Assembly: GCA_964622075.1 (NCBI GenBank)
Contig: CAZUMR010000065.1
Location: 1-32,909, forward strand
Length of the DNA stretch: 32,909 nucleotides
Reading direction: 5' to 3'
From: WAPX01 sp964622075
GTDB taxonomy: Archaea > Halobacteriota > Archaeoglobi > Archaeoglobales > Archaeoglobaceae
Shown: positions 15,444 through 21,585 of the stretch, in pieces
How the letters are laid out: each line of letters begins with the position of its first letter
Numbering within the stretch: the first letter of the stretch is position 1
Notes under the pieces: model-generated
The model's database searches: none
What the model was told of the DNA's origin: nothing
The model's input: the letters and a program-made list of their open reading frames with translations, nothing else
Made by a program: the position numbers and the translations under genes

Positions 15444-16583
15444 TTAAACGAGATTTCTGTAAACTTTCAGCATTCTATCGGCTATCACGTTCCACCTGAA
15501 CCTTTCGTCAACCTTTTTCCTGCCCCTTTCACCCATCAGTCTCACGCCCTCCGCATCGTCCACTATGTAGTTTACACCCCACGCTATTGAGTCAGGGTTC
15601 GGGTAAACCTTAATTCCATCGTAAAAGTTCTCTATGTTTTCCGACAGTCCTCCAACGTCTGTGGCAACGACACACCTCCTGGCACTCCACGCCTCAAGAA
15701 GTACAAGTCCGAAAGGCTCGTTTCTACTTGGTATCACAACTATATCAGCTGAGTTTAGGAGTCTTACAAACTCTTTATCCGGCAGATAGCCAAGGAATTT
15801 CACAGGCAGATTCATTTCCCTTGCTCTGTTTTCAAGGTAGTTCCTCATATCCCCATCCCCCGCGAAGAGAAATTTCAGATCCCATCTGTGCTCAAGCATC
15901 TTTGGTATGGCCTCAAGCAACAGATCAGGCCCCTTCTGATAAACGAGTCTGCCTGCAAAGAATATCAGTGGAGCAAGAGGGTGAATGCCGTACTCTTTTT
16001 TCACCTCACCCGGATCGACCTCAATAGAGAACTCCTCGGGATGTATTCCATTCGGTATCACCTCTATTTTCCAGTCCGGAACGTTATACAGCCACATAAC
16101 TTCATTCTTTAGAACTCCCGAAACTGTGGTCACCTTTTTAGCTATGAGCGAAGCGTACCACTCCTTACCGGATATTTCCCTGAACTCCCACCAGTCACCG
16201 AACCTGTTACCACTCCTGCCGTACTCTGTGGAGTGGAATGTAAAAACAGTCCTCCTGTCCCTCAGCTCGTGAAGAGCATCCACCACATGCCAGTCGTGGA
16301 AGTGTATTACATCGAATTCCCCACCTCTATCAACTTCCATAAATCTACCTACAAGTTTCAGGCTCATGTCTCTGCAGTACTCAACGATGTTTGCTCCCTG
16401 AGGTAAACAGCAGTGGTAGTGAACATTATTTATCGTGCATGACTCAGCTCCCCTTGTAAAGAAGTGTACTTCATGCTCTTTTGCAAGCTCCTCTGCAAGG
16501 TGAGTGGCTGCTCTTGCAAGACCTCCTACCCTCTCTGTGTACAGACTTTCCCAGCAGAAGAAGGCTATCTTAAGAGACTCCAT
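15444..16583 (-). CDS. GT-B glycosyltransferase (GT4/GT5-like)
   Basis: The 379-residue product is a second GT-B retaining glycosyltransferase. It has the glycine loop VGGLARA (19-25), HFHDWH in the N-terminal domain, HSTEYGRSG, then AGRLVYQKGPD and the EX7E motif (E289, E297 in EPFGLVLLE). It is clearly a diverged relative of the 401-residue enzyme downstream; both share the HSTEYGR block. One may start or elongate glucan and the other may act on a different acceptor. Its start lies 19 bases inside the end of the GH57 gene, so co-translation is likely. Confidence 0.83.
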   Translation of the reverse strand: MESLKIAFFCWESLYTERVGGLARAATHLAEELAKEHEVHFFTRGAESCTINNVHYHCCLPQGANIVEYCRDMSLKLVGRFMEVDRGGEFDVIHFHDWHVVDALHELRDRRTVFTFHSTEYGRSGNRFGDWWEFREISGKEWYASLIAKKVTTVSGVLKNEVMWLYNVPDWKIEVIPNGIHPEEFSIEVDPGEVKKEYGIHPLAPLIFFAGRLVYQKGPDLLLEAIPKMLEHRWDLKFLFAGDGDMRNYLENRAREMNLPVKFLGYLPDKEFVRLLNSADIVVIPSRNEPFGLVLLEAWSARRCVVATDVGGLSENIENFYDGIKVYPNPDSIAWGVNYIVDDAEGVRLMGERGRKKVDERFRWNVIADRMLKVYRNLV

Positions 16584-18034
16584 AACTCGTTCACCCTCTC
16601 CTCAACAACCTCAGCCAGTCTCGTCTTGAATGGCTCCGAAACTTCCTTCATTCTGCGGGCAAGCTCTTCGTCGTTTAGAACGTCCTTAACCCATCTTTCA
16701 AAGTCTCCTCTGATGTAATGCTGTTTCAGACACTCCTCCTCAACTTCCCTCAACTTCAGGGCAAATTCATGCATCGAGTGGGCAGAAGTTACATAATTTC
16801 CGTCAGAGTAAAAGTGGAATGCCAGATCTGGCTTTACAGTTCTGAGTTTCCACGCAGCATCTTTCCTCATTCTCCTGATACAGCACTCCTCGTACTTGCT
16901 TATCGCCTCCATGTATTCGTAAAAAGCTCTGAAAGGCTCACTCTGACTGAAGTAACTGTGAACTTCCCCGGAGGAGCCACTCTTTGTGGCCATGTAGTAG
17001 AAGTGGTCGCTCGTTTGCAGGAGTCTCCACATTCTTTTGTTCGTTCCGTCTCTCCTTGCGTAGGGTTCTGCTAACTCTACGGCGAGGAAGGCACTCCTCT
17101 GCATGTCGTTCCCAATCCACGCTGAAACATCTTTTTCCACGTCAGCCCAGCTTGTGGTTTCCTTTGCCTCTATCTCTCCAGCAACTTTCATTTCCGCAAG
17201 TTCAGATGGTAGAGCGAAGGATAGACCTCTCCTCTCGCACTCGTAAGGGAGCCACCTCAGAAACTCAAGTATTCCACTCTCCTTCCAGTGATGCTCCCCA
17301 AATGTCTCGTAATCTATGAAGATATTCACACAATCCCCGGGAGTTTTTGATAACCATTCAGCATACTTTTCAGCCGTTAACGGCCATTCATCCCATTCTT
17401 TGCACGAGAATCTGAATGCTATATCGTCTGAGAGCTGAAAATTTCTAACCAGTACTTTTATTCCGTTACACATGTAAACGTGATTCGGGCTTTTTCCCCT
17501 GAGAAGCCTATCACACCCTTCCGCATAAATTGCCCTGAAACCCATCCTCCTGACGTGAGATGCTATCGTGCTATCAAATATCAGCTCCGTATTTTCAAAA
17601 ACTTCTGGCTTAACATGAAATTTCTCTTTAAGCATACTTGCATGCATTCTTACCTGTTTTTCGAATTCAGATTTATCTCTAAACAGGCTTGAAATGCTGT
17701 GGAAGTACGTCTGGGCAAGAAACTCACAGTTTCTGTGTTCCGCACAATCCACAAACAATTCGAAAGCGTCTCTGTTCCACCTCTCAAGCTGCTCCACCAC
17801 AATCCCGGAAAGGCTGAAAGCACACTTAAAACCTGAATCGAGGTTTTCAAGGATGATCCGGGTTGCAGGAATGTAGCACTTTTCAGCAACCCTCGTGAGT
17901 ATTTCCCTGTTAGAGGTGGAAAACCACCTGTCGAACCTGCAGTTTTCGAAACTTTTACCGAGCCTGTAAGGCTGGTGAACCTCGAAAGCGAAACAGATTT
18001 TAGCCGAATCTGAAATTTTACCCATAAATCTCAT
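16565..18034 (-). CDS. GH57 alpha-amylase-like glycoside hydrolase
   Basis: The 489-residue intracellular enzyme (no signal peptide) belongs to GH57. The first conserved region HQP is at 20-22. The nucleophile glutamate is expected at 150 in ENTEL, and the acid/base aspartate at 241 in FIDYETFGEHHW. Both catalytic positions are present, so it should be active. It resembles the MJ1611-type alpha-amylase group and may cut or rearrange the glucan made by the neighbouring transferases. The ATG at 18034 overlaps, as ATGA, the stop of a 39-codon upstream ORF. An ATG three codons later (18025), preceded by GAGGAATGA, is an alternative start. Confidence 0.88.
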   Translation of the reverse strand: MRFMGKISDSAKICFAFEVHQPYRLGKSFENCRFDRWFSTSNREILTRVAEKCYIPATRIILENLDSGFKCAFSLSGIVVEQLERWNRDAFELFVDCAEHRNCEFLAQTYFHSISSLFRDKSEFEKQVRMHASMLKEKFHVKPEVFENTELIFDSTIASHVRRMGFRAIYAEGCDRLLRGKSPNHVYMCNGIKVLVRNFQLSDDIAFRFSCKEWDEWPLTAEKYAEWLSKTPGDCVNIFIDYETFGEHHWKESGILEFLRWLPYECERRGLSFALPSELAEMKVAGEIEAKETTSWADVEKDVSAWIGNDMQRSAFLAVELAEPYARRDGTNKRMWRLLQTSDHFYYMATKSGSSGEVHSYFSQSEPFRAFYEYMEAISKYEECCIRRMRKDAAWKLRTVKPDLAFHFYSDGNYVTSAHSMHEFALKLREVEEECLKQHYIRGDFERWVKDVLNDEELARRMKEVSEPFKTRLAEVVEERVNELWSLLR

Positions 18035-18150
18035 TCCTCTTCGTGTTCCTCCCTATCAAAAGCTCTCGACACCCGGATACCGGTTACCCTGCTAACTCTC
18101 ACCTCGGCAATTCTATTCACCACCGGCTTCAAATATCTGGGGCCTCTCAA
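18031..18150 (-). CDS. Small basic-acidic protein, 39 residues, head of the GH57 operon
   Basis: I do not recognise this product. It is supported by position and signals. A near-perfect ribosome-binding site (GGAGGTGG, 18155-18162) lies five to six bases before a TTG start at 18150. The frame then runs 39 codons without a stop and ends in TGA overlapping the GH57 ATG as ATGA, exactly like the other coupled pairs in this cluster. The predicted peptide is arginine/valine-rich at the start (begins MRGPRYLKPVV) and strongly acidic at the end (DREEHEEE), with no cysteines or membrane segment. It could be a true small protein or a translated leader that controls GH57 translation. Confidence 0.65.
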   Translation of the reverse strand: MRGPRYLKPVVNRIAEVRVSRVTGIRVSRAFDREEHEEE

Positions 18151-18434
18151 ATCACCACCTCCATTATAATTACGACTGCGTAATATTTAGTCTTTTTCTG
18201 AATTCAATCTGAATTCAATAACTAAATTCAATCCAATTTTGAGTCCGAATTTAGATGGTTCAGTGAAAGTCTGGCAGGCAGAGTTGAGTTGTAAAAAGGT
18301 AAATCCCCAAGACGTTTGGGTTCAGTACCCGGAGAGTACACCAATATCGCCACAGTCGTGATAACCGTTCAAACTACAGGAAAGCCCCAGCCGAAAAGAG
18401 GAAAAGCAATTTAACCACCAGCACGATTGAAGGC
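18151..18434. promoter_or_regulatory. Divergent control region between glucan cluster and fumarase genes
   Basis: No convincing gene is seen. For the minus-strand operon there is the ribosome-binding site GGAGGTGGTGAT at 18151-18162 and a TATA-like TAAATATT at 18182-18189. Tandem copies of CTGAATTCAAT follow at 18198-18219, with a degenerate third copy to 18232. Toward fumarase there is a small inverted repeat CCCAA-GACGT-TTGGG (18306-18320), an AGTAC direct repeat just after it, and a TATA-like CAATTTAA (18407-18414) centred 24-25 bases before the fumarase ATG. Confidence 0.5.
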
Positions 18435-19238
18435 ATGGTCAGCAGGAATGAATTCGTGGAAACTCTTGTCAGTCTAATAAAAAAAGCTGAAACGGAGCTT
18501 GGTGATGATGTAATACAGTTACTCAGGGAGGCTGAGAGGAAAGAGGACGGACATGCAAAAATGATAATCCAGTCTCTTCTCAGGAATGCCGAAATAGCAA
18601 AAGAAAAGAGAGTTCCACTCTGCCAGGATACTGGAATTCCCGTCATTTTTGTGGATATTGGCAGAGATGCTGAGCTTAACTTTGACATTTACGACGCCTC
18701 CAGAGAAGCTGTAAAAATAGCCACAGAAGTAGTTCCCCTGAGACCGAACTCCGTGCATCCGTTAACGAGGGAGAATGCAGGAAACATACCCGTAGTTCAC
18801 TGCAGAATTGTGGAGGGCGATGAGTTAAGGTTAGCCGTCATGCCAAAGGGTGCAGGCAGTGAGAACGTTTCAAAACAGATGATGCTTCTGCCGGGAGATT
18901 CGGATAGAATAAAGGATTTTGTCGTGCAGGTGGTTAAGGAGGCTGGAGGAAAGCCCTGCCCACCCGTTTTCGTCGGTGTTGGAATTGGGGGAACTTTTGA
19001 CGAGAGTGCTTTAATTGCAAAAAGAGCTCTTCTTAGAGACGCAAGAAAAATGAACGAATTCGAACTTGAAATTCTCAGGGAGATAAACTCTCTCGGAATA
19101 GGGCCCATGGGGCTGGGTGGCAAAACCACAGCTCTGTCAGTACTGGTTGAAGTAGAGTGCTGCCATACTGCCTCACTACCTCTTGCCGTTAACATTCAGT
19201 GCTGGGCAAACAGAAAGGCTTTTGCTGTTGTAGGCTGA
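18435..19238 (+). CDS. Fumarate hydratase class I, alpha (N-terminal) subunit
   Basis: The 267-residue subunit matches the N-terminal half of iron-sulfur class I fumarases and tartrate dehydratases. It shows VPLCQDTGIPV with Cys63, ENAGNIPVVH, MPKGAGSENVS, GGKPCPPVFVGVGIGG with Cys175, and HTASLPLAVNIQCWANR. Cys63 and Cys175 are likely [4Fe-4S] ligands; the third is one of Cys242, Cys243 or Cys256. With the next gene it would interconvert fumarate and malate in the (possibly partial or reverse) TCA cycle. Two separate subunits are usual in archaea. The start lacks a ribosome-binding site but has a TATA-like box at leaderless distance. Confidence 0.94.
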   Translation: MVSRNEFVETLVSLIKKAETELGDDVIQLLREAERKEDGHAKMIIQSLLRNAEIAKEKRVPLCQDTGIPVIFVDIGRDAELNFDIYDASREAVKIATEVVPLRPNSVHPLTRENAGNIPVVHCRIVEGDELRLAVMPKGAGSENVSKQMMLLPGDSDRIKDFVVQVVKEAGGKPCPPVFVGVGIGGTFDESALIAKRALLRDARKMNEFELEILREINSLGIGPMGLGGKTTALSVLVEVECCHTASLPLAVNIQCWANRKAFAVVG

Positions 19239-19283
19239 CTATTAGTAATCTTTACTCTGCCCTCTGTTAGAAAGGTGAACAGA

Positions 19284-19868
19284 ATGAGAGTTTTCAGACT
19301 TGAGTTTGAGAAGCTGGATGATATCTCAGATACTGTGAGAGAGCTTGAAGCTGGAGATGTTGTCTATCTTACGGGAAGGATCGTAACTGCAAGAGACAGG
19401 GCACACATGAGAATTGTAGAGGCACTCAAAAATTCGCAGGAAAAAGACCAGATTCTGAAAGATCTGATTCCGGAAATCCTTTCATGCCCGATATACCACT
19501 GCGGCCCTCTTGTTAAGAAAGATGAGGAAGGGCTGAAGGTAATTTCTGCCGGACCAACGACCTCTGCAAGAATGAACAGATATGCAGAAATACTGCAGAT
19601 AATCCCGAACCCCGTGATAATAGGAAAGGGTGGAATGAGTGAGGAAGTTATGAAGTATCTTTCAGGCAGAGGAGTTTACCTTGCATTTCCCGGAGGAGCT
19701 GGAGCTCTTGCAGCTGAGAAAATAGAGAAAGTGGAAAAAGTTTACTGGGAAGATCTTGGAATGGCTGAGGCCGTTTACGTTCTGAGAGTTAGAGATTTTG
19801 GCCCCTGTGTTGTTGGAATGGATTCCAAGGGAAGATCACTTTACAATTTCAGCGTGGGCGCACAGTAG
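19284..19868 (+). CDS. Fumarate hydratase class I, beta (C-terminal) subunit
   Basis: The 194-residue product corresponds to the C-terminal domain of class I fumarase: GDVVYLTGRIVTARDRAH, CPIYHCGPLV, AGPTTSARMNRY, IGKGGM and the FPGGAGALAA segment. It pairs with the alpha subunit 45 bases upstream to form the active enzyme. The start is the ATG at 19284, because AAGGTGA ends five bases before it. An in-frame GTG at 19275 sits inside that site and is less likely. The last 28 bases overlap the 3' end of the convergent regulator gene. Confidence 0.94.
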   Translation: MRVFRLEFEKLDDISDTVRELEAGDVVYLTGRIVTARDRAHMRIVEALKNSQEKDQILKDLIPEILSCPIYHCGPLVKKDEEGLKVISAGPTTSARMNRYAEILQIIPNPVIIGKGGMSEEVMKYLSGRGVYLAFPGGAGALAAEKIEKVEKVYWEDLGMAEAVYVLRVRDFGPCVVGMDSKGRSLYNFSVGAQ

Positions 19869-20677
19869 CTTTCAAGTTTGGAGACGAAATCAACTTCATC
19901 TCCCCTCTCCCAGAAATGTTCGAAAATGCAGCTCGCCCACTTCACACACTTTCTATCCTTGCTGACGAACACCGGAGACTCGAAAGTCTCATCAGGAAGT
20001 ATCTGCAGGTAGAGGATTCTGCCGTCAATTATTGCAATCTGGACGGGCGGCTCTGAAACCCTGACTTCAAGATTCTTTCTCAGAGCTGAAAACACTTCTT
20101 CAAAATCTTCTCTTCTCTCACACATCCTGCATAGCACTCTTGCCCCAACCAGAGCTTTTCTTTCAAGAACGTTTCCAAATACGAGTGACTTTATTCTGAC
20201 ACCCTCTGCGCACTTTAGCCAGACGTACTTTATGAGCTCGTCAACAACAACTCCGTCTATGAAGTTACCGTAAACCCTCATTTCCCTGAAGTCGTCGAAA
20301 GCTCTGAACAGTGCATCGTACGGATTGTCGAATTTTTCAGCATTTTTCAGCCTGACCATGCCCGGCTTCAGCTCTACCGGAATTTCCTTGGCAAACCTTG
20401 AGTTGTTCAAAATGTCAAAACAGTCCACAATCTCCTCAAGGTTACACAGATACTGGGTTAAGAAGTGTCCGAGTCCTGTTAGAGAGTAATACCTTCCAAC
20501 CTTCCTCACGACTCCGCAGTTAACCAGAGATTTTAAACTTCTCGAAAGCGTGGAGGACGAGATACCCAGAGCTCTGTGTAACTCATTGTGCGTCATATCA
20601 CTTTCAACGAGGCACTTCAGAATACTCAACTTACCGTCGTTTGCTATAGCCCTGAGTGCCTCTGAGAGGTTTTTCAT
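19841..20677 (-). CDS. Winged-helix transcriptional regulator, FilR1 type
   Basis: The 278-residue protein has an N-terminal ArsR-like winged helix (about 1-75, with the recognition region HRALGISSSTLSRSLKSL). A C-terminal effector-like domain follows, of the kind found in the archaeal FilR1 family of methanogens and relatives. The target is not known here. A perfect palindrome ACATCT-AAC-AGATGT ends 11 bases upstream of its ATG, next to a TATA-like element, which points to autoregulation. The gene is convergent with fumarase beta and overlaps its last 28 bases. The Cys-rich patch LCRMCERRE (around 180) may sense redox state or metal, but that is a guess. Confidence 0.78.
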   Translation of the reverse strand: MKNLSEALRAIANDGKLSILKCLVESDMTHNELHRALGISSSTLSRSLKSLVNCGVVRKVGRYYSLTGLGHFLTQYLCNLEEIVDCFDILNNSRFAKEIPVELKPGMVRLKNAEKFDNPYDALFRAFDDFREMRVYGNFIDGVVVDELIKYVWLKCAEGVRIKSLVFGNVLERKALVGARVLCRMCERREDFEEVFSALRKNLEVRVSEPPVQIAIIDGRILYLQILPDETFESPVFVSKDRKCVKWASCIFEHFWERGDEVDFVSKLESYCAPTLKL

Positions 20678-20971
20678 CGTTAACTTTACATCTAACAGAT
20701 GTTAAAAGAGTTTTCGAATTTTTTTAACTCTGCTGTTTACATTTTCAGTTCCTGCCTAATTTGCTTAATTTTAACCTAAATTGTTTATCTGCCAGCTAAA
20801 ATATTTAGCCACCACATTACAAGCATGATAATCTCAATTCCCGCAACAGCCAAAACGTCAAAATATCAGATACAGGAATCATACGCCATACGCATAGGCA
20901 GACAGAATTTAAAAGAAATTTAAAAAAGAAATTTAAAATTCAGAAAATTCAGAAAATAAAAGGTGATGTTC
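20678..20971. promoter_or_regulatory. Divergent control region between FilR1-type regulator and PEBP lipoprotein
   Basis: No firm gene is seen. Features in order: the regulator's palindrome (20688-20702), T-rich sequence, an inverted repeat GCTAAA-ATA-TTTAGC (20795-20809), a doubtful 32-codon ATG frame (20825-20923), and tandem AT-rich repeats. These repeats are GAATTTAAAA or GAAATTTAAAA three times (20905-20938), then TTCAGAAAA twice (20939-20956). The region ends in the ribosome-binding site AAAGGTGA for the lipoprotein. Confidence 0.5.
20688..20702 (-). promoter_or_regulatory. Candidate operator of the FilR1-type regulator
   Basis: ACATCT-AAC-AGATGT is a perfect 6-3-6 inverted repeat. It lies between a TATA-like TTTTAAC (minus strand, about 20701-20708) and the ATG at 20677, so binding there would cover the transcription start. 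Autorepression by the adjacent winged-helix protein is the simplest reading. Confidence 0.5.
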
Positions 20972-21526
20972 GTGAAGAAGTACCTGTTTGTAATAGTCGC
21001 CATAGCTCTGCTCTCATGCTGCGCCTCTCCAAATCTGACGAACAGTTTGAAAATCAAAAAATTTGAAGAGAAAGGTGGGTTAAGGGTAATTGTCCCGTTC
21101 AAGAAGTTTCCAAAAAAGTACACCTGCGATGGAGCCAATATATCCCCGCCGCTGAAGCTTGAAAACGTGAGTAAAAAAGCAAAGAGCATAGCAATAGTCA
21201 TGCTCGATCTGGATGCTCCAAAGGGAATTTTCGTGCACTGGGTTATATGGAACATTCCAGCAAATGTTAGCGAGATACCCGCAGGAATTCCGGATAAGCC
21301 TGTTATACACAAGCCGATAGAAGCTGTTCAGGGAAGAAACGACTTCGGTTTCATAGGCTATGGAGGGCCATGCCCGCCCTCAGGAACGCACAGGTATGTG
21401 ATAAGGGTTTACACCCTCAACTGCTACCTTAACCTGAGTCCCGGAAGTACTGCGAACTCACTTTACAGAGCCATGAACGGGCACGTTCTGCAGGAAGATG
21501 AGGTGGTTGTAACGTATTCAAGATAA
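20972..21526 (+). CDS. YbhB/YbcL-type PEBP lipoprotein
   Basis: The 184-residue precursor has a lipoprotein signal (MKKYLFVIVAIALLSCC; lipidated Cys at 16). A phosphatidylethanolamine-binding-protein fold follows: FPKKYTCDGANISPPL, LDLDAPKGIFVHWVIWNIP and GGPCPPSGTHRYVIRVYTL are the family's ligand-pocket motifs. Bacterial and archaeal PEBP-like proteins are called Raf-kinase-inhibitor-like, but their function is mostly unknown. The start is the GTG at 20972, four bases after AAAGGTGAT. The ATG at 20966 overlaps that ribosome-binding site and would add MF to the front. The gene stands alone between a divergent regulator and a helicase. Confidence 0.9.
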   Translation: MKKYLFVIVAIALLSCCASPNLTNSLKIKKFEEKGGLRVIVPFKKFPKKYTCDGANISPPLKLENVSKKAKSIAIVMLDLDAPKGIFVHWVIWNIPANVSEIPAGIPDKPVIHKPIEAVQGRNDFGFIGYGGPCPPSGTHRYVIRVYTLNCYLNLSPGSTANSLYRAMNGHVLQEDEVVVTYSR

Positions 21527-21585
21527 TCCAATATTTTCTGAGATCTGAAGTTTAAATTGAAAATAAAATTGAAATAAATCGAGAC

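Noticed and set aside
18263..18361. GTG-started 32-codon frame in the fumarase upstream region
   Set aside because: The sequence looks protein-like, but there is no ribosome-binding site or TATA at the right place, and the extended frame runs back into tandem repeats.
20920..21312. Minus-strand open frame (130 codons) opposite the PEBP lipoprotein
   Set aside because: Antisense to a gene with signal peptide and family motifs; the hydrophobic look comes from the complementary strand.
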